DNA of 44,735 bases. Source: Acidimicrobiales bacterium (GTDB lineage: Bacteria; Actinomycetota; Acidimicrobiia; Acidimicrobiales; UBA8592). Position 1 is the stretch's first letter; each line of letters starts with the position of its first letter. This document shows positions 26,709-34,149 of this stretch, one piece after another. The notes beneath the pieces are model-generated. The model made no database searches. It was given only the letters and a program-made list of their open reading frames with translations, and was not told the origin of the DNA. The stretch is taken from NCBI GenBank assembly GCA_030740795.1, contig JASLWO010000057.1, positions 1-44,735 on the forward strand, read 5' to 3'. Position numbers and translations under genes: made by a program.

Positions 26709-26882
26709 TTAAGAGCTTTGCTCGTTATCTTCGTTTTCTTGAAGGTCTTCACTCTGGCCTTCTTTGAATTCTTTTTGAGCTTTACCTAGTGATCGTGCGA
26801 GTGCAGGTAATTTCGCTCCACCGAATAGAACCAGCAGAATTACTAATACGAGAATCAGTTCACCTGTTCCTATGCTTCCCAT
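26709..26882 (-). CDS. tatA: Sec-independent protein translocase TatA
   Basis: A 57-residue protein read directly from the gap between flanking genes. It begins MGSIGTGELILVLVILLVLF, a single membrane helix (about 5-20), followed by the FGGAKLPALARSLGKAQKEF amphipathic helix with the hallmark FG and LP residues, and a charged tail. This is the TatA/E form, not TatB, because the helix after the hinge is short and there is no long C-terminal region. AGAAGGG lies about 9 nt before the ATG. TatA forms the pore of the twin-arginine pathway for folded, cofactor-bearing proteins. tatC is not in the window. Confidence 0.92.
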   Translation of the reverse strand: MGSIGTGELILVLVILLVLFGGAKLPALARSLGKAQKEFKEGQSEDLQENEDNEQSS

Positions 26883-26959
26883 GGATATGGACCCTTCTTG
26901 TATGCCATCGTGGCTTCTTTAAGGATATCTCTGATTCATTTAGGTTTAAGTGCAAAATT

Positions 26960-26987
26960 AAGAAACTAATGGTTTCTACGTTTCTTA
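26960..26987 (-). terminator. Weak hairpin after the GlcE-like gene
   Basis: Downstream of the GlcE stop on the minus strand, two overlapping hairpins are possible: AGAAAC/GTTTCT (26961-26966 with 26972-26977) or the longer arms TAAGAAAC/GTTTCTTA (26959-26966 with 26980-26987), followed by TAATTTT. AT-rich and weak; it could be a terminator before tatA. Confidence 0.3.
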
Positions 26988-26989
26988 TT

Positions 26990-27913
26990 TCAAATTTTTC
27001 TACCGGGATTTAATCTTCCAACTGGGTCAAATTGATGTTTTAGTGTCTTTGTGACTTCTGATGAAACTGGATCAATGGTTTTGGGGGGTTGGGGACGATC
27101 AGCCCATAACGTTCCTACTCCTATAGATGCGATGAAGTTTCCAGTATCTGTTCGATCCACGTGATTAAGGTCCGATGGGGGTAATGACCACCGATAGCGG
27201 GGAAGGCCAGGAGCTCCTTCTACTTCCTCGAAATGGCTGATTTTTGATAAAATTTGTTGTTGATTTTCTAGATCGGGCTTGTGTCCTTCTAAATGAACCC
27301 ATATTGTCTCTCCATCCCAGAGCACTGCTGCTGGCTTGTAAAGAGAATCAAAGATCTCCTTCGGGTTTTTCGATGAGGCAGTAAGCCATTTGCTTGCGGT
27401 AGGAATAGGGTTTGTTCGAAGTGTTGCTTCAGCAATGAGTCCCAGCGTGCCAAATGCGCCGACCATGAGCTTATGAAGATTGAAACCACTGACATTTTTC
27501 ACAACTGGAGCTCCGCATGTAATTATTTCTCCTTCAGCAGAAATGTACCGTAGTTGTAGCACTGCGTCTCTAACTCGTCCTTTCCCTAGAACATTCAGAT
27601 CATTTTCTCCAACTGCTATTGCCCCTCCAACTGTTCCTCCCCTATCTGGAAGACTGGTCCTTTGCCCTTGGGCTTTTAGGTGATTGTGAAGTTCTGCGAC
27701 TGTAGTCCCGGCTTTAACTACTACGATCATCTCTTCTGGCTTATGAAATATTGCTCCACTTGGGGCATTTAAGATTCTAGTTTGAGGGGAAGGCAACCCT
27801 TTAAGGTTCCAACGTGTCTTACCACCTTCAACAGCTACGGGGCCTATGGGTCCTATTGCTTTGGCGAATTCACGAACGCTATCATCAATCTTTCCTGACA
27901 TCTTCAAACCCAT
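26990..27913 (-). CDS. GlcE-like FAD-binding oxidase subunit
   Basis: A 307-residue FAD-binding (PCMH-type) protein similar in size and layout to glycolate oxidase subunit GlcE. It has GGKTRWNLKG near residue 30 and the PDRGGTVGGAIAVGENDLN segment near 95, with VSGFNLHKLMVGAFGTLGLI and a C-terminal FDPVGRLNPGRKI matching the family ending. Its ATG at 27913 overlaps the stop of the GlcD-like gene by 10 nt, so the two are translationally coupled. It would act with GlcD to oxidise a 2-hydroxy acid. No GlcF gene follows. Confidence 0.85.
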   Translation of the reverse strand: MGLKMSGKIDDSVREFAKAIGPIGPVAVEGGKTRWNLKGLPSPQTRILNAPSGAIFHKPEEMIVVVKAGTTVAELHNHLKAQGQRTSLPDRGGTVGGAIAVGENDLNVLGKGRVRDAVLQLRYISAEGEIITCGAPVVKNVSGFNLHKLMVGAFGTLGLIAEATLRTNPIPTASKWLTASSKNPKEIFDSLYKPAAVLWDGETIWVHLEGHKPDLENQQQILSKISHFEEVEGAPGLPRYRWSLPPSDLNHVDRTDTGNFIASIGVGTLWADRPQPPKTIDPVSSEVTKTLKHQFDPVGRLNPGRKI

Positions 27914-29397
27914 ATTCCTTCGGGTTGCTCTTTCAACGTTTGAATATCAGCGCATGAGTGACCTGTGGGTAGAACTTTCCCTGGGTTTATTAAACATTGT
28001 GGATCGAAAGAAGACCTCAACCTATTTTGATGATTCAGGTCCTCATCTGAAAAAAGGTCGGTCATGAATTCTTGTTTCTCTATTCCTATTCCATGTTCTC
28101 CTGAAAGCACTCCTCCTGCCCTTAAAGAAATCTTCACTATTTCAGCCGCTACTTTATGAACGCGTTCAATAGTTCCTTCTTCTTCGGCATCAAAAAGTAG
28201 AAGGGGGTGGAGGTTTCCATCTCCTGCATGGAAGACGTTCATAATCATAAGGTCATGTTCTGCGGCGAGTTCGTTAACTTGATCCAACACGTCTGCGAGT
28301 TGGGAGCGAGGCACTACTGTGTCGTGCAGGTAGTAGTTGGGAGCAATGTAGGTGCTTGCCCCAAAAGCTGATTTTCTTCCTTTCCATAAGGCTTCCCGTT
28401 GCCAAGAATTTTGAGCGATTCTGATATCTAATGCTTGGTGTTGTTCAGCTATCTCACAAATACGCTCCGCGTCAATCTCTACTCCATCAGATAACCCTTC
28501 TACCTCGACAAGCAGAACGGCTCCAGCGTCGGTGGGATATCCAGCAGGGATATGACTTTCGACCACCTCTACCGTACGTTGGTCCATTGCTTCCATTGCT
28601 GCTGGAATAATTCCATCAGCGACAACAGCGCTCACTGTCTCAGCTGCTGTTCTCATGGTGGGAAAAGAAATAAGAATTGTCTTAACAGCTTCAGGGTTTG
28701 GAGTAAGGCGGACAGCTATTTTGGTTGTTATTCCCAAAGTTCCTTCGCTTCCAATAAACGCCCCTCTGAGGTCTAATCCTTCGGGTTCCGGGTCAATCCC
28801 CCCGAACTGTGCTGTTTGCCCACCTGGGAGAACTACTTCCAAAGCTAAGACATGCGTGTCTGTTACTCCTTCTGCTAGACAGTGAGGTCCACCTGAGTTA
28901 TTCGCCACATTCCCACCAATTGTGCAAATTTGTTGACTTGACGGGTCAGGAGCATAATGAAACCCCATTGGTCGGAGATATTCGCTTAATTCAAGATTGA
29001 TTACCCCGGGTTCTACCCATGCAATTCGGTTATCAATGTCTACTTCTATGATCTTTTTCATCTCTGTCATGGCAATAACTATTGGAGCTCCTAACGGAAT
29101 CGCTCCCCCAGCTAGACCACTGCCAGCGCCACGAGGCACTACAGGGCATTCATGGCGTTGTGCTATTCGCATGATCGCCTGGACTTCATCCGTCGTTATG
29201 GGAAAACATACCGGGCCAGCCAAACCCCCTTCGAAAACCGATTCGTCTTTAGAGTGAAGGAGCCTTTCTTCTTCTTCTTCTAACACGCGATCTCGAGATA
29301 ACGCTTTTTGAAGTTCAGCTACTAAAGGATTCGCAGAAAGCTTTCTGTTATTAAGCTTTTGTTTTATTAATTCTAAAATTGACACTGTATTATTCAT
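27904..29397 (-). CDS. GlcD-like FAD-linked 2-hydroxy-acid oxidase subunit
   Basis: A 497-residue FAD-linked oxidase of the GlcD/D-lactate dehydrogenase family. The PCMH FAD site is clear: VPRGAGSGLAGGAIPLG near residue 95 and ICTIGGNVANNSGGPHC near 160. The C-terminal cap has MNVFHAGDGNLHPLLLFD, SGEHGIG and FDPQCLINPGKVLP. Members oxidise glycolate, D-lactate or D-2-hydroxy acids and pass electrons to a quinone or Fe-S partner. It is coupled to the GlcE-like gene by a 10-nt overlap. AAAAGAG precedes the ATG. Substrate between glycolate and other 2-hydroxy acids is not decidable here. Confidence 0.9.
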   Translation of the reverse strand: MNNTVSILELIKQKLNNRKLSANPLVAELQKALSRDRVLEEEEERLLHSKDESVFEGGLAGPVCFPITTDEVQAIMRIAQRHECPVVPRGAGSGLAGGAIPLGAPIVIAMTEMKKIIEVDIDNRIAWVEPGVINLELSEYLRPMGFHYAPDPSSQQICTIGGNVANNSGGPHCLAEGVTDTHVLALEVVLPGGQTAQFGGIDPEPEGLDLRGAFIGSEGTLGITTKIAVRLTPNPEAVKTILISFPTMRTAAETVSAVVADGIIPAAMEAMDQRTVEVVESHIPAGYPTDAGAVLLVEVEGLSDGVEIDAERICEIAEQHQALDIRIAQNSWQREALWKGRKSAFGASTYIAPNYYLHDTVVPRSQLADVLDQVNELAAEHDLMIMNVFHAGDGNLHPLLLFDAEEEGTIERVHKVAAEIVKISLRAGGVLSGEHGIGIEKQEFMTDLFSDEDLNHQNRLRSSFDPQCLINPGKVLPTGHSCADIQTLKEQPEGIWV

Positions 29398-29521
29398 CGC
29401 TCTTTTCTTAGGGTACAGCTGCGTAAAGGACTCGGGTATTAGTTGTGGAATCTAATGTCACAACGATTTTGATTTTTTAGGTTACCGCTGGAAAAGTAGG
29501 TAAAGGAAAAGGAGTGTTTTG

Positions 29522-30607
29522 ATGGTAATTCCCTTAAATCTTTCTGAAATAACCCCTGATTGGTTGCAGCAAGCGTTTCGTTCATCTGACGAATTCGCAG
29601 ACGTTGAAGTAGAAGATATCACGTGTGAAAATATCGGGGAAGGTACTGGAATTTTTGGGGAGATTGGGTTGCTCTCTATCTCGTACTCCAGCCAAGGAGA
29701 AGCTCCGGATTCTTTAGTTGTCAAACTTCCGTGTGTTGAACCTGAAAATCTTGCTATTGCGCAAGCATTGGGGATTTACGCACGTGAAGTCGCGTTCTAC
29801 CGAACGGTGAGCGTTACTTCAGTTTTGCGTGTTCCAAAATGTTTTTACTCTCAAATGGGTGAAGATGGAAGGTTTGTTCTCCTCATTGAAGATCTCTCAC
29901 TTGATTACACTGTCGGTGATCAAATTGAGGGGGCAACACATGAACAGGTTTTGAACGCTATAGATGCTTTAGCTCAGTTACATGCTGATTGGTGGGAGAA
30001 CCCTGAACTTGAATCGCTTGACTGGTTACCGCTTCCAGACGACCCTGCTTACATGGCGGCTGTTCCTGAAATCTACAGAGGTGGAATTCCGGTTCTAGTG
30101 AATGAATGGGTTGGAAAAATCCCTGATGAAAGCATAAAAATTGCTCAAGCACTTGAGCCTCGTTTTGAAGAGTTGATGTTCAAGTTTGCGGGAGGCCCTC
30201 ATACTCTTTCCCACGCTGATACTCGATTAGATAACTTGTTTTTCTCTAAAACGGGTTCTAGCGAAGTAGCTTTCATTGATTTCCAACTGTGCCTACGCTC
30301 AAGGGGGATAAACGACATTGCTTATCTTGTTGGGAATAGCGTTCCACAAGAAATCGCATCAACTAATTGGGAATCTTATATTCAGCACTGGATTAATGCG
30401 TTAAAAACCCATGGAGTCGAGTACGACTTTGATGACGCTGTTGATCACTACCGTCAAGCCGTTCTTTATTACACGGTTGGGGCCATGTCTCTAATCGCTT
30501 CATTTGATACAGGAAACGAACGAGGAGCTGCAATGGCCGAAGCCTATGTAACTCGTATCTTTACCCATGTAGTAGATATTGGAGCTGGCGTAGTCCTAGA
30601 AGGTTAA
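29522..30607 (+). CDS. APH-fold phosphotransferase
   Basis: A 361-residue kinase-like protein of the aminoglycoside-phosphotransferase/choline-kinase superfamily. Catalytic loop HADTRLDNLFF (HxDxxxxN, about residues 235-245) and Mg-binding IDFQL (DFG equivalent, about 256) are intact. A glycine-rich loop GEGTGIFGEIG near 40 and LVVKLP with the ATP-binding Lys are visible. Such proteins include the kinase domains of ACAD10/11 and the hydroxyacyl-CoA kinase LvaA, so a small hydroxy metabolite is a likelier target than an antibiotic. GGAG lies 7 nt before the ATG; the in-frame TTG at 29519 is less likely. A second family member is at 31411. Confidence 0.85.
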   Translation: MVIPLNLSEITPDWLQQAFRSSDEFADVEVEDITCENIGEGTGIFGEIGLLSISYSSQGEAPDSLVVKLPCVEPENLAIAQALGIYAREVAFYRTVSVTSVLRVPKCFYSQMGEDGRFVLLIEDLSLDYTVGDQIEGATHEQVLNAIDALAQLHADWWENPELESLDWLPLPDDPAYMAAVPEIYRGGIPVLVNEWVGKIPDESIKIAQALEPRFEELMFKFAGGPHTLSHADTRLDNLFFSKTGSSEVAFIDFQLCLRSRGINDIAYLVGNSVPQEIASTNWESYIQHWINALKTHGVEYDFDDAVDHYRQAVLYYTVGAMSLIASFDTGNERGAAMAEAYVTRIFTHVVDIGAGVVLEG

Positions 30608-30612
30608 CAGAT

Positions 30613-31332
30613 TCACTTTTCCGCTTTTTCATGTTCGAAAGCAATTCGGTACTCTTTCCCTGCTTTTGTGTTCCCAACTTGAATCAAAGACCCAGCGTGT
30701 CTGAAGCAATACACCATTTGTTGAGCTACCGATCTAGGAATTTTTGCATTTGCGGCAACATGAGCAGTTGTAAAAACAGGTGGTAAATTATTTGGGAGAA
30801 GATCCATAAAGTCATTAATTCCAGAAAAATGCTGTGTTTCATGTACTGCATCTAATTCAGTATTTATTGTTCTGAATCCTCCTCTTTTCCGACGTATCTT
30901 CGGATCATATTCTTTGATTTTTTTAACAGTTACCTTTACCACGTCGAAGCTAAGGTTGGAATGAGTTAATAGTTCCGGAATTGAGACAAGTTCTTTAAAA
31001 ATAGTGTGCGTAGTTTCTTTCTTTGGTGATTTTCTAGGTTTCACTCCTGGCTTTACTATCAGTATTTCTTTGGCGACAGGGAAGATCACTTTTATCTGGT
31101 GAGAGTCCAGTAATTTAGTTAATTTTTTCCGCATAGCTGCAAATGAGGATGTTTGTATCTCTATGAGCATTTTCCCTTGTTTGGTGTCTCGAGATATGTC
31201 GGCTACGAACCCATCTATGGGAACTTCAAATTGATCTCCTGGTTCTGCAAAAAAGGTTTTTAATGCAGCGTGAAGTGAGCCTTCGTTAAGAGTCCCAATT
31301 ATCGGGTTTTCAGAAAGGTTTTTTGAAGTCAT
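30613..31332 (-). CDS. Uncharacterised protein: nuclease-like N-terminal domain plus probable winged helix
   Basis: A 239-residue protein I cannot name. Its N-terminal half has Glu17 in a helix (EGSLHAALKTFF), Asp45 (VADIS) and Glu58-Ile-Gln60 (LIEIQT), an arrangement like the E-D-ExK core of PD-(D/E)XK nucleases with Gln for Lys. A basic stretch (about 97-106, VKPRKSPKKE) and another (138-150) follow. Residues 185-235 (PPVFTTAHVAANAKIPRSVAQ onward) look like a winged helix-turn-helix. I infer nucleic-acid binding and possibly cleavage. It is convergent with one phosphotransferase (5 nt) and divergent from the other. Nothing about expression or partners can be seen. Confidence 0.6.
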   Translation of the reverse strand: MTSKNLSENPIIGTLNEGSLHAALKTFFAEPGDQFEVPIDGFVADISRDTKQGKMLIEIQTSSFAAMRKKLTKLLDSHQIKVIFPVAKEILIVKPGVKPRKSPKKETTHTIFKELVSIPELLTHSNLSFDVVKVTVKKIKEYDPKIRRKRGGFRTINTELDAVHETQHFSGINDFMDLLPNNLPPVFTTAHVAANAKIPRSVAQQMVYCFRHAGSLIQVGNTKAGKEYRIAFEHEKAEK

Positions 31333-31410
31333 TGATCACTTAATGCTTTAGATTTTGTGTATTTGGTTTTCGTCTGGCAGTCTTTAAAGTACTGTACTTT
31401 GCGGGGGGTT

Positions 31411-32580
31411 ATGGGAAAGCGTTCAACACTGTTTATTCCTCAGGATGGAGATGACTTCTCCGCTGAATGGTTCACTGAGTGCCTCCAACCCGAATATGGG
31501 GCTGCTGTTCTTGAAGTTAATCGCGAGGTTATAGGTACGGGAATAGGTTTTGTTGGCGAGGTTTATCGGTGTTTCCTCACGTGGGATGCCATTCGAGAAG
31601 ACCTCCCTGCCTCTGTGATAGTAAAAGTTCCTTCAAAAATTCCGGCTAACAGAGGTTTAGGTGAAGGGTTACAGTTATATGAGCGAGAAATTATTGCCTA
31701 CAGGGAACTTTCTAATGGCATGGGAATTCCAATTCCCAAAGTGTATTACACCGCAATGGATGATGACCCTACTCCCTGGTTAGATGCAGTCATTGAATTT
31801 CTATTCACTCATCTTCCCCCTAAGGGTGTGAATTGGCTCGCTGTAAAATTTTTAGAATTAGCTGGGAAAAGCCCTGCGCTTCGACGCTATTTGCTCGTTC
31901 TTGAAGATATTCATGATGCGCGGCCGCCTAGCCAAGTAGCAGGTGGTTCACTTGATGACGCATCACTGGCATTAACTGCATTGGCCAAGTTTCATGCCAC
32001 ACATTGGTTGCAAGATGCTTCTGTAAATATTTCTCCTAGAGTTTGGCCTCTAGATCGGCTACCAAAAGTCTGGAGGGCTAGTTACCTTCGTAACAGAAAT
32101 GAATTTGTTGAACGGTTTGGAAATCTTATTGGAGACGAAAAGCTCAAAATACTTGACCAAGCCCAAGAGGAAATTCCTGCTCTTCTAAAACCTCTGGGAG
32201 AGCCTCCATGGACACTACTTCATGGTGATTATCGCCTTGATAATATTATGTTCCGTCCTGATGGAAGCATTGTCGTAATTGATTTTCAAATTCTTTCAAA
32301 AGGCAGGCCTGGTTGGGATGTCGCCTATTTCATCACCACTGCCCTCACCCCTGAACATAAATCCGAAGAGGAAGCGCTGTTGCGGCATTATCACAATGTA
32401 CTTTGTTCAGCTGGGGTAGAAGATTACCCGTTTTCTTTATTATTAGAAGATGTCCGCTTGACTAAGTTACTGCTTGCTCATCGCCTTGTTGGTGGTAGGG
32501 ATGCGTTTGATACTGAGTTGCAAGACACCGATGAAACGTTCGTTGATGTTTTGGTAAAGCGTGTCGTTGGGTGGATTTAA
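31411..32580 (+). CDS. APH-fold phosphotransferase
   Basis: A 389-residue relative of the gene at 29522. ATP-site strand SVIVKVPSK, catalytic HGDYRLDNIMF (HxDxxxxN, about residues 270-280) and Mg-site VIDFQILSKG are intact, followed by GWDVAYFI, a common marker of this subfamily. The frame is open from a GTG at 31357, but the ATG at 31411 follows GGGGGG and starts nearer the conserved domain, so I chose it; the GGGGGG lies very close to the ATG. The target is probably a small hydroxy compound or hydroxyacyl-CoA (inference from ACAD10/11 and LvaA). The stop is 17 nt from the convergent methyltransferase stop. Confidence 0.83.
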   Translation: MGKRSTLFIPQDGDDFSAEWFTECLQPEYGAAVLEVNREVIGTGIGFVGEVYRCFLTWDAIREDLPASVIVKVPSKIPANRGLGEGLQLYEREIIAYRELSNGMGIPIPKVYYTAMDDDPTPWLDAVIEFLFTHLPPKGVNWLAVKFLELAGKSPALRRYLLVLEDIHDARPPSQVAGGSLDDASLALTALAKFHATHWLQDASVNISPRVWPLDRLPKVWRASYLRNRNEFVERFGNLIGDEKLKILDQAQEEIPALLKPLGEPPWTLLHGDYRLDNIMFRPDGSIVVIDFQILSKGRPGWDVAYFITTALTPEHKSEEEALLRHYHNVLCSAGVEDYPFSLLLEDVRLTKLLLAHRLVGGRDAFDTELQDTDETFVDVLVKRVVGWI

Positions 32581-32597
32581 TAAAGCTGTTTAGCTAG

Positions 32598-33515
32598 TTA
32601 TGAATTTAAACGCTCTTCGGCAAGTTTTATATAGCTTTCATCTGTATCAAACCCTATGTAGTGACGTCCCGCATTCTTTGCAGCAACTGCGGTAGTCCCA
32701 GCTCCACAGAAAGGGTCAAGAATTAAATCTCCTTGATAGGAGTAAAGCTCAATGAGGCGTCTGGGAAGTTCAATTGGAAATGGGGCGGGATGTCCTACTC
32801 TTTTCGCAGATTCAGGTTGTATGCGCCATGTATCTAATGTCCATGCAAGAAAATCTTCTTTTCTTATTGTATTGAGATGTGGAAATCCCATTTCTTCTCT
32901 TTTTTTTCTTGGAATTGCTCTATCTAGCCTTAATTTGCTTGCAACAATAACCCGTTCCGTGACATCACGAAGCACAGGGTTTGATGCTGATTGAAAGGAC
33001 CCCCATGCGCAACTACCTGACGCTCCTTCTGCTTTAATCCAGATTATTTCTCCTCGGAGGAGGAATCCGATGTCGTCTTGCAGGATGCGAGTGATATCTG
33101 AACTGAGAGAACGGTATGGTTTTCTTCCAAGGTTTGCGACATTCACAGCTATTCGCCCACCTGGCTCAAGTATTCTCCAACATTCTGCAAAAACGTTTTT
33201 CAGCATATGTAAATACTCAACATAGTTAGCAGGAATACCATTTTCTCCTAGATCTAATTCGTACTCCTTACCAGCAAAATACGGTGGGGATGTGACAACA
33301 AGAGCTGTTGAGTTCGTATTTATTGAACTCATATCACGTGAGTCACCAGTTATTAATTGATCGACTGTCAAAGGAGGAGATGGTTGTGTATCTGTGTCTT
33401 GTTTAAGTGGTGGGAATCGGTTATAAAAATCATCCGAATTGTGGCTTTCTCTTTTAGAAACCCCAAACGATGATGTTCTTGTCGTATTTTTAGTGCCATT
33501 TTCAAGAATTGACAT
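32598..33515 (-). CDS. Beta-class site-specific DNA methyltransferase
   Basis: A 305-residue amino-methyltransferase acting on DNA adenine N6 or cytosine N4. Catalytic motif IV TSPPY is at residues 75-79 and the SAM-binding motif I DPFCGAG at 267-273; motif IV before motif I defines the beta class. GSGKT-like regions are absent, as expected. The TSPPY form is shared by N4-cytosine and some N6-adenine enzymes, so the base cannot be decided. No target-recognition insert of large size is visible, and no restriction endonuclease gene adjoins it. It follows the GNAT gene by 68 nt on the same strand. Confidence 0.9.
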   Translation of the reverse strand: MSILENGTKNTTRTSSFGVSKRESHNSDDFYNRFPPLKQDTDTQPSPPLTVDQLITGDSRDMSSINTNSTALVVTSPPYFAGKEYELDLGENGIPANYVEYLHMLKNVFAECWRILEPGGRIAVNVANLGRKPYRSLSSDITRILQDDIGFLLRGEIIWIKAEGASGSCAWGSFQSASNPVLRDVTERVIVASKLRLDRAIPRKKREEMGFPHLNTIRKEDFLAWTLDTWRIQPESAKRVGHPAPFPIELPRRLIELYSYQGDLILDPFCGAGTTAVAAKNAGRHYIGFDTDESYIKLAEERLNS

Positions 33516-33583
33516 ACTTCAACGCTAGCCGTGACTATCCCTAGATCCGCATGCAGTTGTTGATGAAATAAGGAATTTAGTGT

Positions 33584-34123
33584 TTAACCTGCGGAAATAG
33601 GTTTTTTAAAATACCGTACTTTCTTGCCAGGACCATGTTCTCTATCGTGAAATGGCTCCCATCCGAGGTCATTATGAAACGACAATGATTGAGGGTTAGG
33701 TGGTTCAATATTTACTTCACAGAGAAGAACTTCTGCTCCTATTGCTTTCGCATAGGTTTCCAACATGTCATAAAGTTGCTTGCCTAATCCATTGCGTTTT
33801 GCCTGTACATCAACCATGATTCGATCAACATAACAATAGTTATCAAATTGGTTATCAAGCCATGTGTAATTATCGCTTTGATAGGACTCTCCTGACTCCA
33901 ACGTTAATAAAGCGGCAGCGACCACCCCGTCTCGTTCAACTATCCATGACTTGTGAGACATTTTAAGAATGTTTTCAAGTTCAGTCTTCGTTAGTTCATT
34001 CACTGCTGGAGTAGACGCATTGTTAAGTTTTAAAACACCGTCAACGTCTTCATCTCTTATTTCACGCATCAATAAATGTTCATTCTCAAGAAATTGTTTG
34101 GAAAGTTCATAGGTTTCAACCAT
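33584..34123 (-). CDS. GNAT-family N-acetyltransferase
   Basis: A 179-residue GNAT-fold protein. Acetyl-CoA motif A is VDRIMVDVQAKRNGLGKQLY with the (Q/R)xxGxG-type AKRNGLG (about residues 107-113), followed by the helix YDMLETYAKAIGAEVLLCEV and the motif B segment SLSFHNDLGWEPF. It resembles the RimI-like group with an unassigned substrate. The start codon lies only 26 nt from that of the divergent CoA-transferase gene, so its promoter must overlap that gene. No clear ribosome-binding site is seen before the ATG. Confidence 0.85.
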   Translation of the reverse strand: MVETYELSKQFLENEHLLMREIRDEDVDGVLKLNNASTPAVNELTKTELENILKMSHKSWIVERDGVVAAALLTLESGESYQSDNYTWLDNQFDNYCYVDRIMVDVQAKRNGLGKQLYDMLETYAKAIGAEVLLCEVNIEPPNPQSLSFHNDLGWEPFHDREHGPGKKVRYFKKPISAG

Positions 34124-34149
34124 AGAATAGTCGGGAAGGAGTATTTAAA

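Noticed and set aside
29522-30607. Aminoglycoside resistance gene
   Set aside because: The APH fold is clear, but context and paralogy suggest a metabolic kinase; no resistance-specific feature is visible.
30613-33515. A restriction-modification system made of the nuclease-like protein and the methyltransferase
   Set aside because: A convergent kinase gene separates them, they are not co-transcribed, and the nuclease core has Gln for Lys; kept only as a question for the two separate findings.
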